From NCBI GenBank assembly GCA_003963245.1, contig RXJX01000020.1, forward strand, positions 62,001 through 126,000: DNA of 64,000 nt, written 5' to 3'. Made by a program: the position numbers and the translations under genes. The DNA is from Neisseriaceae bacterium. Its GTDB lineage: Bacteria; Pseudomonadota; Gammaproteobacteria; Burkholderiales; UBA11063. Positions 10,099-19,616 of the stretch are shown here, piece by piece. How positions within the stretch are numbered: position 1 is the stretch's first letter; each line of letters opens with the position of its first letter. The notes beneath the pieces were generated by a model, which saw nothing but the letters and a program-made list of their open reading frames with translations, searched no databases and had not been told where the DNA came from.

Positions 10099-11331
10099 AT
10101 GGTATTTAGTTTTTTTAAACGTAAGAAGAAAGAAGAGCCAACTGCTGAGTTAGCTGCAGTGGTTCAGGAGTTAGTTCGTACCCAAGAGGAAGAAGCAAAA
10201 GTAGAAGAGCATATTGCTTCTGAGATTGTAAATCCTGCAGAAGATGTAGTTATTCACTCTGAGAGTGATCCAATATCTAAAGTAGAGCCAGAAGTAACTG
10301 AGATTACTCATGGTTTTGAAGCTACTTATATGGCAGATATTAATCTTGAAACTGAGACAGAATTAACGCCTGAAATTAAAGAAGAAGTTGCTGAGGTTCA
10401 AGAGGAGCTTCAGCCATCACGTAAATTATCTTGGGGTGAGCGTCTTAAACGAGGTCTGAGTAAAACACGTGATGCATTTGGTAAAAAATTACTTGGCGTG
10501 TTTGGCGGTGGTAAGATTGATGATGAGTTATATGATGAGTTAGAGTCAATTTTATTAACTTCAGATGTTGGTGTGGCAGGCACAATGCATTTGCTTGATG
10601 ATGTAAGACGTAAGGTTAGTTTACGCGGACTAAAAGATAGTACCGAATTAAAAACTGCATTGTCTGACTCATTAGTTGAGCTAGTTGCACCTCTGGAGCA
10701 ACCATTACAAACTGAAAATCATCAGCCGTTTGTGATTATGATGGTTGGAGTTAATGGTGCAGGTAAGACGACTTCGATTGGTAAACTGGCCAAATATTTC
10801 CAGCAACAAGGCAAGAGCGTTATGTTGGCGGCAGGAGATACGTTTAGAGCTGCAGCTCGTGAGCAGTTGATTGAGTGGGGGAGTCGTAATAATGTAACGG
10901 TAGTTACTCAACAATCTGGTGATTCGGCAGCGGTGTGTTTCGATGCTATTCAGTCAGCTGTTGCCAAAAAAATTGATATAGTATTGGCAGATACTGCTGG
11001 AAGACTACCAACACAGCTTAATCTCATGGAAGAAATTAAAAAAGTTAAACGAGTAATTGATAAAGCATTGCCTGGTGCGCCACATGAGGTTATGTTGGTT
11101 CTGGATGCTAATATTGGGCAAAATGCATTAAATCAAGTTCGCGCTTTTGATGATGCGCTTGGCTTAACCGGACTGGTGTTAACTAAATTGGATGGTACTG
11201 CTAAAGGTGGTGTAATTTGTGCAATCGCCAAAGAGCGCCCGATTCCTTTACGCTTCATTGGTGTTGGTGAAAGTATTGATGATTTACGCCCTTTCACAGC
11301 CAAAGATTATGTTAGTGCACTATTGGACTAA
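10099..11331 (+). CDS. ftsY: Signal recognition particle receptor FtsY
   Basis: SRP-family GTPase that docks ribosome-nascent-chain/SRP complexes at the inner membrane. The first ~110 residues form the Glu-rich acidic A domain, starting with the basic membrane-contact MVFSFFKRKKK. The NG domain follows: P-loop GVNGAGKT (217-224), DTFRAAAREQL, DTAGR (298-302) and TKLDG (362-366). Length 410 residues. The leader AGGCTGAAAG precedes the ATG. In many betaproteobacteria ftsY neighbours rsmD; here a nrdB-containing block separates them. Confidence 0.96.
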   Translation: MVFSFFKRKKKEEPTAELAAVVQELVRTQEEEAKVEEHIASEIVNPAEDVVIHSESDPISKVEPEVTEITHGFEATYMADINLETETELTPEIKEEVAEVQEELQPSRKLSWGERLKRGLSKTRDAFGKKLLGVFGGGKIDDELYDELESILLTSDVGVAGTMHLLDDVRRKVSLRGLKDSTELKTALSDSLVELVAPLEQPLQTENHQPFVIMMVGVNGAGKTTSIGKLAKYFQQQGKSVMLAAGDTFRAAAREQLIEWGSRNNVTVVTQQSGDSAAVCFDAIQSAVAKKIDIVLADTAGRLPTQLNLMEEIKKVKRVIDKALPGAPHEVMLVLDANIGQNALNQVRAFDDALGLTGLVLTKLDGTAKGGVICAIAKERPIPLRFIGVGESIDDLRPFTAKDYVSALLD

Positions 11332-11344
11332 ATAGGTAGTAGTG

Positions 11345-11671
11345 ATGAAAGTATTTAGGCTCTTAATTATACTTGGTGTTACTGTTTTATATGTCGCTAG
11401 ATCCTGGTCTTTATCTGCAGATGAAGCGCAGAGCTACAGTTTTGCAGGCAACGCTCTAAATAGTTCAACTACAGATAATTTGGCTACGACTAACATTACT
11501 TTAGAAAGTTCTGCATTGGCAGAAGCACATGTTGAAAGTTCGCTTGCGCATTCACAAACGAATTTAGATAAAAAACAGCAGCTTCACATGGAAAATGGTT
11601 ATATCGGTCTAACTGATGACACCCAGCTTTGGGTTACTCCATTAGGTGCCGGATTAAATGTTAAATATTAA
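11345..11671 (+). CDS. Small exported protein of unknown function
   Basis: A 108-residue protein with an N-terminal signal peptide (MKVFRLLIILGVTVLYVARSW, probable cleavage near SLSADEA). The mature part is low in complexity and rich in Ser, Ala, Asn and Thr. It ends in a short hydrophobic segment, LWVTPLGAGLNVKY. I recognise no family. The ATG at 11345 is preferred over an adjacent GTG at 11342; a TAGGTAG stretch precedes it. It sits 13 bases after ftsY and 16 bases before nrdB, so it is probably co-transcribed. Its intact frame, RBS and signal peptide support it being real. Confidence 0.6.
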   Translation: MKVFRLLIILGVTVLYVARSWSLSADEAQSYSFAGNALNSSTTDNLATTNITLESSALAEAHVESSLAHSQTNLDKKQQLHMENGYIGLTDDTQLWVTPLGAGLNVKY

Positions 11672-11687
11672 TTAGGAGTTATGTAGC

Positions 11688-12788
11688 ATGCAAACTGCAC
11701 AAAATATTCAATCAACAACTCAGACACAAATTCCTGTTGGTCTGGATTCGATGATTGCTAAAGATACTACCCGTGTTAATGTGGTGGATAAAAGAATTAT
11801 AAATGGACAAACTGATGTAAATCAACTGGTTCCATTTAAATATAAATGGGCTTGGGAAAAATATCTTGCGACTTGTGCTAATCACTGGATGCCGCAAGAA
11901 GTGAACATGCAGCGCGATATTGAACTTTGGAAAAATCCTTTGGGTCTTACTGAAGACGAGCGTTTGATTGTTAAACGTAATTTAGGTTTCTTTGTAACTG
12001 CAGATAGCCTAGCGGCAAATAATATTGTTCTTGGTACGTACCGTCAGATTACTGCGCCAGAATGTCGTCAGTTTTTATTACGTCAGGCTTTTGAGGAAGC
12101 TATTCACACTCACGCTTATCAATACATCGTTGAGAGCCTTGGTCTTGATGAGGGTGAAATATTTAATGCTTATCATGAAGTATCCTCAATTAAAGCTAAA
12201 GATGAATTTTTGATTCCGTTTATTGACACACTGACTAATCCAGAGTTTAGAACTGGGACATTGGACAATGATCGTAAATTATTAAAATCATTGATTGTTT
12301 TTGCTTGTATCATGGAAGGAATTTTCTTCTATGTCGGTTTTGTACAGATTTTGGCACTTGGTCGTCAAAATAAAATGACGGGGGCTGCTGAGCAATATCA
12401 ATATATCCTACGTGATGAATCGATGCATTGTAATTTTGGGATTGATTTGATTAATACAATTAAACTTGAAAATCCTGAGCTTTGGACTGAAGAATTTAAA
12501 GCTGAGCTGATTGAGCTTTTCCATAAAGGCGTAGAGTTAGAATATGCCTATGCTGAAGATACTATGCCACGTGGAGTACTTGGATTAAATGCTGGAATGT
12601 TTAAAGAATATTTACGCTTTATTTGTAATCGTCGTACTACGCAGATTGGTTTACCTGAATTATTTCCAAATCAAACCAATAATCCATTCCCATGGATGAG
12701 TGAGATGATTGATCTTAAAAAAGAGAAAAACTTCTTTGAAACACGTGTTACCGAATATCAAAGCGGTGGCGCGTTGGATTGGGACTGA
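11688..12788 (+). CDS. nrdB: Ribonucleoside-diphosphate reductase, beta subunit
   Basis: Small subunit of class I ribonucleotide reductase, which houses the di-iron/tyrosyl-radical cofactor. Ligands are visible: D106 in TADSL, E137-x2-H140-x3-Y144 in EEAIHTHAY (Y144 being the radical tyrosine), a Glu in MEGIFFY, and E/H in RDESMH. At 366 residues it has the usual length. The motif block [20 protein letters not shown] is typical of the betaproteobacterial form. RBS AGGAG is 12 bases upstream. The partner nrdA is not in the window, which is unusual because the two genes are normally adjacent. Confidence 0.95.
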   Translation: MQTAQNIQSTTQTQIPVGLDSMIAKDTTRVNVVDKRIINGQTDVNQLVPFKYKWAWEKYLATCANHWMPQEVNMQRDIELWKNPLGLTEDERLIVKRNLGFFVTADSLAANNIVLGTYRQITAPECRQFLLRQAFEEAIHTHAYQYIVESLGLDEGEIFNAYHEVSSIKAKDEFLIPFIDTLTNPEFRTGTLDNDRKLLKSLIVFACIMEGIFFYVGFVQILALGRQNKMTGAAEQYQYILRDESMHCNFGIDLINTIKLENPELWTEEFKAELIELFHKGVELEYAYAEDTMPRGVLGLNAGMFKEYLRFICNRRTTQIGLPELFPNQTNNPFPWMSEMIDLKKEKNFFETRVTEYQSGGALDWD

Positions 12789-13282
12789 TGGTTAAGCGTC
12801 TAAAGAAATATATCCCGAGCCGAGAGAGTATTGAAAATCATAAACTATTAAGCTTTATTAGTCATTACTTTAATGGTCGGGAGTATTTATGGGAATTTAA
12901 TCAGTCAACGGTTACCCGTGCAACTTGGATTGGTGCTTTTTGGGCGATGATGCCGATGCCATTTCAAATGATACCAGCCGTAATCTTTGCTATATTATTT
13001 CGTGCAAATGTTCTGGTGAGTGTTGCTTGGGTATGGGTTAGTAATCCATTTACCATGATTCCAATTTTATATAGTGCTTATTATCTGGGTTGTCATGCAC
13101 TGAGAGTTCCATTCTCTACCGATGCGGTGAGTGCTAACTTGCATAATATCCTGAGTAATTGGCATTTGATTTTAGTTCCACTTGTGCTGGGGTCAATAAT
13201 TTTTGGTATAATCTGCTCTTTGCTGTCCGCTGCATTGGTGTGGTTAGGATACCAAATTTTTAATAGCCGCATTAAAAAATAA
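12788..13282 (+). CDS. DUF2062 membrane protein
   Basis: A 164-residue inner-membrane protein of the DUF2062 family. After a basic N-terminus come two to three hydrophobic segments with the family's Pro/Met-rich loop MMPMPFQMIPA and the WVSNPFTMIPI block. The function of the family is unknown. The start at 12788 overlaps the last base of the nrdB stop (TGATG), indicating translational coupling; a TTG nine bases upstream is in frame but less likely. Confidence 0.8.
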   Translation: MVKRLKKYIPSRESIENHKLLSFISHYFNGREYLWEFNQSTVTRATWIGAFWAMMPMPFQMIPAVIFAILFRANVLVSVAWVWVSNPFTMIPILYSAYYLGCHALRVPFSTDAVSANLHNILSNWHLILVPLVLGSIIFGIICSLLSAALVWLGYQIFNSRIKK

Positions 13283-13315
13283 CTAAATCTGTAGTAGTTA
13301 TTAATAGCATATTGT

Positions 13316-13366
13316 CGCCAGAGTTAATAGTTTAATTACAGACGTAATTTACTTATTAGTCTGGCG
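13316..13366 (+). terminator. Long hairpin after the ftsY-nrdB operon
   Basis: Arms CGCCAGA (13316-13322) and TCTGGCG (13360-13366), with partly complementary AT-rich flanks and an inner ATTA/TAAT stem. It is followed by TTGTTATTTAGTTTT. It is likely the terminator of the operon, although the loop is long. Confidence 0.5.
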
Positions 13367-13482
13367 TTGTTATTTAGTTTTATCTCGTTCCATTATCTCA
13401 GTATAACTATCAGATATATAGCACTTTTTATATTGTTGATCGAATGTAAAATATCTCCGCTTCTATTGGGATTTTGAGGATA

Positions 13483-13491
13483 TGTTAAAAT
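13483..13491 (+). promoter_or_regulatory. Extended -10 promoter of the dinG-like helicase
   Basis: TGTTAAAAT, about 45 bases before the helicase start: a one-mismatch -10 hexamer with the TGN extension, like the TGTTATAAT boxes elsewhere in the window. Confidence 0.45.
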
Positions 13492-13536
13492 AGCGGATAA
13501 TTTCTCTCTCCTTATTCTAAATATAAAAGAAACACT

Positions 13537-15657
13537 ATGACTATCCAACAAGACTACCATGAGATAACGGCAAATATTGATAATTTTATCCAAAGACCTG
13601 CACAGTTAGAAATGGTGGAAGCCATTGATAATTGCTTTGCTAATGTTAATGAGGAAATTAAAGACGGGCACAACCTCTGTCTGATTGAAGCGCCTACTGG
13701 AACGGGGAAGAGTTTTGCTTATATTTTGGCTGGAACAGATAATGCCAAACGTAAGGGTAAGAAATTTATTATCAGTACGGCAACAAAAACTCTGCAAGGT
13801 CAGCTTTACAATAAAGATTTGCCACAATTTATCAAACATAGCGGTAATCGATTTATCTATGGTTTAGCCAAGGGGCGCTCCAACTATCTCTGTCCGTATC
13901 AGCTGGAAGGTAGCATTGCGGATGCTGGCGTTGATATGATTTCACAAGCAGAGCAGGTTCAAGATAAATTACAGAAAGTTTCCGAGCATTATGCTAAAGG
14001 TAAATGGGATGGTGATTTGGATAATGCGCCATTGTTTATTGAAAGTAAGCTCAAGCCTTTGATTACGATTGATAAGCATCAATGTTTAGGATTTCAGTGT
14101 CCGCATAATCAAAAAGAGAGTTCTAATTGCCCGTTTTATAAAAATCGCGAATTTCTTAAAAGTTGTGATGTGATTGTCACTAATCATAGCCTTCTGCTCG
14201 CCGATATAGATGGCGGTGGTGGTACGGTTTTACCAGTTAAACCTGCTGATTATTACCTTTGTATCGATGAGGCGCACAATTTTCCCGGCTATGCGATTAG
14301 TGGCTTTATGGGGCAGTTTGAATTAAAACAAAGTATTGGACTGGTAAATAATGCGTCTAAATTGATCGTTAATCCAGCTAATAATAGCTACATCTGCGAT
14401 GATGTTGCCTTGTGTGATGATGCAGTGAGTAAAGCCAGTGATTTGGCGGATAGTTTGGATAAATTTTATCAATTAATTAAACTCAATCATAATGTTTTTG
14501 ATAATGGCGTACTAATTCTAAATGATTATCTCAATAGCGCAGTTACGCAGGAAATCAAAGATATTTTTGTTGAATTAGCCTTTAGTTCGGCAGAATTATG
14601 CGCTGGTATGAGCAGTATTCAGGATAAATTAAAAAACAAGCTTAAAAATGAGCAGGATTATGTAACCGAAGCTAATTTACTCAAGCTGGGCTTTTATTTA
14701 AGTAGCGTTGAGAGCATCACGGCTACGGCTGATTATCTGATTAATCAAGATAACTCGCGTTATAATGCCAATGCGCGTTGGGTCGAACAAAAGCTAGCCA
14801 ATGGCAATGATGAATATAATCTGGTGGCGGGAGTTACTCATGTCGGCAATTTACTTGCCGATAAGCTTTGGTCGAAAGTTTATGCTGCGTGCCTGACCTC
14901 GGCTACTTTAGCTATTGGTAAACGTTTTGATTATGTGAAATTTCAATTGGGGTTAAATCTATTACCCGCAGTACATGAAGTAAAGCTGCCAACTGGTTTT
15001 AACTATCCAGAACATAGTCAGTTAGTTATACCGCAATTTCGCTATGCACCCGAATACACGATGCGTGAACCATTCCAAAAAGAATTAACACTATATTTAT
15101 CCCAGATCTTGAATTACACGGATGCTTATGGTACGTTAGTGTTATTTTTCAATCGCCAGCAACTAATTGATACTTTTAAACAATTACCAGTTAAGCTCCA
15201 AAATAAAATTTTATTGCAAACGGAGTATAGCAGTAATCAAAAACTAATCGCCGAGCATAAAGAAACTGTTGATTGTGGTAAACCCAGCATTATTTTTGGT
15301 TTAAACTCATTTGCCGAGGGCGTCGATTTGCCTGCTAAATATTGTATGCATGTGATAGTCACCAAATTACCTTTTGATACTCACAAAGATCCGCAAAATA
15401 TGGTGCGCGAGTATTGGGTTAAAGCTGAAAATGGCAATTATTTTATGGATGTGTCGCTGCCTGAGACTTGTATTAAATTGATTCAGGCGGTCGGGCGACT
15501 GATTCGCAATGAAAAAGACTACGGGCAGGTGACGATCTGTGATAACCGGGTAGTATTGAAACAATATGGTTCGATTTTGCTAAATTCTTTGCCAGAATTT
15601 AGCCGACAGTATAATCCGGAGTTTATCAAGCAGTCGTTTGCTAAGATTGAAAGTTAA
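13537..15657 (+). CDS. dinG: DinG-type iron-sulfur ATP-dependent DNA helicase
   Basis: Superfamily 2 helicase of the XPD/DinG group, thought to unwind 5'-overhang, D-loop and R-loop substrates in repair. Walker A reads EAPTGTGKS. Four cysteines between motifs I and II (NYLCP, HQCLGFQCPHN, SNCPFY) are spaced as the [4Fe-4S] domain. The DEAH box is CIDEAHN, and motif VI is QAVGRLIRNEKDYG. At 706 residues it has the family length. The start has AAAGAAAC upstream. It appears to be monocistronic or to head the rsmD run. Confidence 0.88.
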   Translation: MTIQQDYHEITANIDNFIQRPAQLEMVEAIDNCFANVNEEIKDGHNLCLIEAPTGTGKSFAYILAGTDNAKRKGKKFIISTATKTLQGQLYNKDLPQFIKHSGNRFIYGLAKGRSNYLCPYQLEGSIADAGVDMISQAEQVQDKLQKVSEHYAKGKWDGDLDNAPLFIESKLKPLITIDKHQCLGFQCPHNQKESSNCPFYKNREFLKSCDVIVTNHSLLLADIDGGGGTVLPVKPADYYLCIDEAHNFPGYAISGFMGQFELKQSIGLVNNASKLIVNPANNSYICDDVALCDDAVSKASDLADSLDKFYQLIKLNHNVFDNGVLILNDYLNSAVTQEIKDIFVELAFSSAELCAGMSSIQDKLKNKLKNEQDYVTEANLLKLGFYLSSVESITATADYLINQDNSRYNANARWVEQKLANGNDEYNLVAGVTHVGNLLADKLWSKVYAACLTSATLAIGKRFDYVKFQLGLNLLPAVHEVKLPTGFNYPEHSQLVIPQFRYAPEYTMREPFQKELTLYLSQILNYTDAYGTLVLFFNRQQLIDTFKQLPVKLQNKILLQTEYSSNQKLIAEHKETVDCGKPSIIFGLNSFAEGVDLPAKYCMHVIVTKLPFDTHKDPQNMVREYWVKAENGNYFMDVSLPETCIKLIQAVGRLIRNEKDYGQVTICDNRVVLKQYGSILLNSLPEFSRQYNPEFIKQSFAKIES

Positions 15658-15728
15658 ATTATTTAATAAGAAATTATTTATTGTTTTATATTTAGGTCTT
15701 GTAGGGAAAGTTATATATAGCAGGTGAT

Positions 15729-16265
15729 ATGGGAAAAATACGTATTATCGGTGGTACGCACCGTTCTCGGCAACTAGCCGTTTTAGATCAAGATGGGTTA
15801 CGTCCGACTTTAGATCGGGTCAAAGAAACATTGTTTAACTGGCTAGGGCAGGATTTAACTGGGCAAACTTGCTTAGATCTTTTTGCCGGAAGTGGTTCGC
15901 TAGGATTTGAAGCAGTTTCGCGGAATGCTACCAAAGTGGTGATGATTGAAAAATCAGCCAAAGTTGCGCAACAACTCAAAGATAATGTGAAATTATTACG
16001 GGCTGATAATTGTCAGGTGATTAATGATGATGCTATGCGGTTTTTAGCAAATAATCTACTTAAATTTGATGTAATTTTTCTTGATCCTCCCTATAGTAGC
16101 GATTTGCTGGCAGAAAGCTTAAAAATAATTAGCGAGCATTTGGCCGTTAATGGGGTGATTTATATTGAATATCATCAAAATATACCAGAATTAAGTCAAT
16201 TTAATATTTTAAAACAAAGCAAGGCGGGAAGCGTCAATTATGCTTTGTTGAGTAAAAAGGAATAA
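15729..16265 (+). CDS. rsmD: 16S rRNA (guanine-966-N2) methyltransferase RsmD
   Basis: SAM-dependent methyltransferase that modifies G966 of 16S rRNA. The N-terminal family signature IRIIGGTHRSR is followed by LRPTLDRVKETLFNWL. The SAM-binding motif is LDLFAGSGSLGFEA, and the catalytic motif is FLDPPY. At 178 residues it has the usual length. AGGTG precedes the ATG by four bases. It heads a closely packed run of eight genes through the EamA permease. Confidence 0.95.
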   Translation: MGKIRIIGGTHRSRQLAVLDQDGLRPTLDRVKETLFNWLGQDLTGQTCLDLFAGSGSLGFEAVSRNATKVVMIEKSAKVAQQLKDNVKLLRADNCQVINDDAMRFLANNLLKFDVIFLDPPYSSDLLAESLKIISEHLAVNGVIYIEYHQNIPELSQFNILKQSKAGSVNYALLSKKE

Positions 16266-16268
16266 GTT

Positions 16269-16517
16269 ATGTCATTGTATATTACTGAAGAATGTATTAA
16301 TTGTGATGTTTGTGAGCCTGAGTGTCCAAATAAGGCAATAACTCAAGGTGCTGAAATTTATGAAATTAATCCTGATTTATGTACGCAATGTATCGGGCAT
16401 TATGATGAGCCACAATGTCAAATTGTATGTCCAGTGGCATGTATTGATTTAGATAAAAATCATATTGAAAGCGATGCTCAATTATTGGATAAATACAAAA
16501 AAATCTGGAATAAGTAA
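16269..16517 (+). CDS. YfhL-type 2[4Fe-4S] ferredoxin
   Basis: An 82-residue electron carrier with two cysteine clusters, CINCDVCEPECP and CTQCIGHYDEPQCQIVCP. The insertion in the second cluster is typical of the YfhL/AlvinFdx type, which has low-potential clusters. It lies three bases after rsmD, a conserved arrangement in betaproteobacteria. The RBS AAGGAATAAG overlaps the rsmD stop. Confidence 0.93.
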   Translation: MSLYITEECINCDVCEPECPNKAITQGAEIYEINPDLCTQCIGHYDEPQCQIVCPVACIDLDKNHIESDAQLLDKYKKIWNK

Positions 16518-16519
16518 TA

Positions 16520-18052
16520 ATGCGGCTAAAAAAAGCTATATTTAGTTTGATTTGTCTGAATTATGCGCTGGTTAATGCTGACCAAAACCCAGAACTTGAT
16601 CTTTATGTTGAGCCAGCTAATTTAAGTCAATATATTGTAAGTAAGCCATATCCTAAAGTAAAACTTAGTAATGCTTTTGGGAGTTTACTCAGTGAATCAA
16701 TGGTTGCTGCTTACGATAGCGCAAGTTTGTATAAATCTTATTATGCAACGATTTGTAAAGGACTGTATAGTTCTAATTGTAAATTTAACCTCAAGAATAT
16801 TCAGCAATACGCAGCTATTAATCTTGATAGCGAGTCAGGTTTAGTTGGACAGCAATTCAGCCAAATTAACGCTTACAAGGTTAGTTATACCACGCCAGAT
16901 ATGACCGGAGTAGCACATCCTGTTTCTGGTGCTATATTAGTTCCTCAATCTGAGCAGCCACTAAAAGGTGTAATTGTATTTTATCATTATACAGTATTAG
17001 ATAAAAATAATGTTCCATCTAATTTTGAGCAAGATGAGTTTCAACTTAGTAAGAATATTGCTGCAACTCTCGCTAGTGATGGCTACGTAGTACTGATGCC
17101 TGATTATCTAGGGCTTGGTGATGATAAGGCTATGGTACATCCCTACTTATTATATCCAGTAGAAAATGCATTGAGCGGTATATATATGTTAAATTTGCTA
17201 CCGAAAATTCAGCCTACATTACGTTATAAACTTGATGGCAACAAGATTACCTTATATCTGAGTGGCTATTCTGAGGGCGCGGCATATTCTTTATGGGCTG
17301 CCAAAATTATTCAGGATAATTCATCCTTTATCTCAAGCTTAGGCTTTAAATTAACTAAAACAATACCAATTGACGGAGTTTATAATTTATCTAAAGTTAC
17401 ACTACCTTCAGTGTTGGCGAATCTAAGTACTAATAAAACTGCGCCTTATTTTGCTAATAATGCCTTGGTTACATCATTTGCTCGTCCGGGGCTAATTGCC
17501 AATATGCTAAATTCTTATGCTACATTTAATCATGTTGAAAGCAAAGTATTTAATCAAAAATTTGCCCAATGTCATGGTTGTTCAGTTGACGGTAAAACTT
17601 ATGATATAGCAGGATTGCTACAGGCTCCAGTGGCGGAAAAATCTAAATATCAATTGTTGTACGCTGCAGCAAAGAAATCAGCATATTCCAATGAAAGTAA
17701 TTCAATTATTAATTTGGCTGATCCTCAAATTTTAAACAGTTCTAATTTCAAAGATCAGGTGGCTTCAGCAGATATCTACAATTGGAAAGCAAATACAACA
17801 ATTAACTTTTTAAGTTATGCCTATGACTCGGTTGTTCCGCGACTAAATTCAGAAGTTGCTTATGAGGCGATGGCAAAACAAGGCTCTAGTTCGTTAAAAA
17901 TAACGATAATTCCAAATCAAAACTTTAAGGTTGATAGTCCAGTACCTTTTGTCGATATAGAAGTAGATCATCCCCAAGGGTTAAATTTTATGTTATTATT
18001 TGCGAGAAATCAATTTGATGAAAGTGCTTCAGCTATTGAAAGCTTGCAGTAA
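16520..18052 (+). CDS. Secreted alpha/beta-hydrolase (lipase-like), paralogue A
   Basis: A 510-residue protein with a signal peptide (cleavage probably at VNA-DQ, residues 20-21). The hydrolase fold is seen from about residue 115: a beta-strand GVIVFYHYTV, DGYVVLMPDYLGLG, and the nucleophile elbow GYSEG with S251. The probable acid is D436 (YAYDSVVP) and the His is H484 (VDHPQG). It resembles the secretory lipase/esterase group, but the substrate is unknown. C351 and C354 (CHGC) may form a disulfide. It starts two bases after the ferredoxin stop. Its immediate downstream neighbour is a paralogue, and a third member lies at 44724-46670. Confidence 0.8.
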   Translation: MRLKKAIFSLICLNYALVNADQNPELDLYVEPANLSQYIVSKPYPKVKLSNAFGSLLSESMVAAYDSASLYKSYYATICKGLYSSNCKFNLKNIQQYAAINLDSESGLVGQQFSQINAYKVSYTTPDMTGVAHPVSGAILVPQSEQPLKGVIVFYHYTVLDKNNVPSNFEQDEFQLSKNIAATLASDGYVVLMPDYLGLGDDKAMVHPYLLYPVENALSGIYMLNLLPKIQPTLRYKLDGNKITLYLSGYSEGAAYSLWAAKIIQDNSSFISSLGFKLTKTIPIDGVYNLSKVTLPSVLANLSTNKTAPYFANNALVTSFARPGLIANMLNSYATFNHVESKVFNQKFAQCHGCSVDGKTYDIAGLLQAPVAEKSKYQLLYAAAKKSAYSNESNSIINLADPQILNSSNFKDQVASADIYNWKANTTINFLSYAYDSVVPRLNSEVAYEAMAKQGSSSLKITIIPNQNFKVDSPVPFVDIEVDHPQGLNFMLLFARNQFDESASAIESLQ

Positions 18053-18053
18053 G

Positions 18054-19613
18054 ATGAGCTTAAAGAAAATTAATTTTATTGGTGTATTGCTGTTACTTCT
18101 TGGTATCGGTATAAATCTCGATGCCAATGCGATGGAAGGGCAGACTCAGCAAAATATGATTATTGGGCAACAGTTTGAATCAAGTGAATATTACCAGCCG
18201 TATATTGAGTCGCGTAATTATCCACAAATTGGACTAGACTCAAGCTATGGTAAATTAATTTATGAGTCGGAAATAGTCAATTATAAACCTGAGCGGCTTT
18301 ACAATTACTATAAAAACTTCGTTTGTGATGGTATTTATGGGTATAATTGTACTCATAATATCGAAAATTTGAAGCAATATGCGGGATTGGATATTAGCAC
18401 TGAATCAGGATTGATTAATTCTTCCATTGAAAGTATAAAAGGTTATAAAGTTTATTATAACAGTGAAGCAGTTAATGGCGCTAATTCAGTTTTATCTGGT
18501 GCGGTACTGATACCAATTAGTCGTGAGAAATTAAAAGGGGTGGTGATTTTTTATCATTATACAGTGCTAGACAAACGTAATATTCCATCTAACTTCAAAA
18601 CAGATCCTTTTGTTTTAAGCGGTTTGACTGCCGCAACTTTGGCTAGTGCTGGCTATGTGGTATTATTGCCTGATTTGCCGGGTATGGGAATAGCTGAGCA
18701 ACATGTACATCCATATGTAACTTATCCGGAAGTAAATGCTAAGAGTGGTATTTATATGCTATCATTATTAAAGAATATGATTGCCGATGATGCTTTTGAA
18801 CAGGTAAATGGTAAAACTAAATTATTTATCAGCGGTTATTCCGAAGGTGCTTCTTATGCTTTATGGAGTACCAAAATACTTGAAGAAAATCAGAACTATC
18901 TGACAAGTAATGGCTTTAGACTACAAAAGACAGCTCCAGTTGCTGGTGCCTATAATGTTTCACGAGTAATGTTACCGTTTATGTTTGCCAATGTTACGAC
19001 TTCCGAAAGTTCGCCTTATTATGTTAATAATAGCTGGGTATCGGCATTTGCTAAACCGGGGTTTTTTGCGAATACGATGAATGCATATCTGAGCTTTAAT
19101 CCGGAGAGCAGCAATTTTAATCCGCAAACAGTGTATAATTCGGAGTTTGCTAAGTGCAGTGCTTGTAAAGTGGGTGAGAGTGAGCTTACTATTTCAGAAG
19201 TGCTACAGACCACTGCTAATGATTGGTATAAGTATAATTTACTACTTCAAGCAGCTAAAGCGAATGGTTATAGTAACGGAAATAATTCGGTACAAGCATT
19301 GGCAAATACGAATCTGCTTGAAAATAATAATTTTATTAGCTCACTGAGCAATGCGGACATCTATAACTGGCGAGCAAAAACACCGATTAGTTTACTGGCT
19401 TTTGAGTTTGACTCAATTGTTCCGCGGTTATCCAGTGAAACAACATATGTGGCAATGAATAAACAAGGTTCTCCTCAAGTGAAAATGACAACAGTACCTA
19501 ATCAAGATTTTATGGTAATGGGCTATGTACCGCTGACTGATATGGTGGTAGATCACCCGCAGGGAATCCGTTTTATGTTACCTTTTGTTCGTAAAGAATT
19601 TGAGGCAAATTGA
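18054..19613 (+). CDS. Secreted alpha/beta-hydrolase (lipase-like), paralogue B
   Basis: A tandem duplicate of the preceding gene, alignable over its whole length. The signal peptide ends near DANA-ME (residue 26), the strand is GVVIFYHYTVLDK, and the nucleophile elbow is GYSEG with S263. An acid in FEFDSIVP and a His in VDHPQG are both retained. C386/C389-like CSAC matches CHGC of paralogue A. The start at 18054 is one base after the previous stop and begins a good signal peptide; an upstream in-frame ATG would lie inside the neighbour. Length 519 residues. Sequence divergence from paralogue A is substantial, so the duplication is not recent. Confidence 0.8.
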   Translation: MSLKKINFIGVLLLLLGIGINLDANAMEGQTQQNMIIGQQFESSEYYQPYIESRNYPQIGLDSSYGKLIYESEIVNYKPERLYNYYKNFVCDGIYGYNCTHNIENLKQYAGLDISTESGLINSSIESIKGYKVYYNSEAVNGANSVLSGAVLIPISREKLKGVVIFYHYTVLDKRNIPSNFKTDPFVLSGLTAATLASAGYVVLLPDLPGMGIAEQHVHPYVTYPEVNAKSGIYMLSLLKNMIADDAFEQVNGKTKLFISGYSEGASYALWSTKILEENQNYLTSNGFRLQKTAPVAGAYNVSRVMLPFMFANVTTSESSPYYVNNSWVSAFAKPGFFANTMNAYLSFNPESSNFNPQTVYNSEFAKCSACKVGESELTISEVLQTTANDWYKYNLLLQAAKANGYSNGNNSVQALANTNLLENNNFISSLSNADIYNWRAKTPISLLAFEFDSIVPRLSSETTYVAMNKQGSPQVKMTTVPNQDFMVMGYVPLTDMVVDHPQGIRFMLPFVRKEFEAN

Positions 19614-19616
19614 TTG

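Noticed and set aside
13606..13839. Long antisense frames inside dinG, polA, ptsI and other genes.
   Set aside because: They have no RBS or recognisable protein and lie entirely within well-supported genes.
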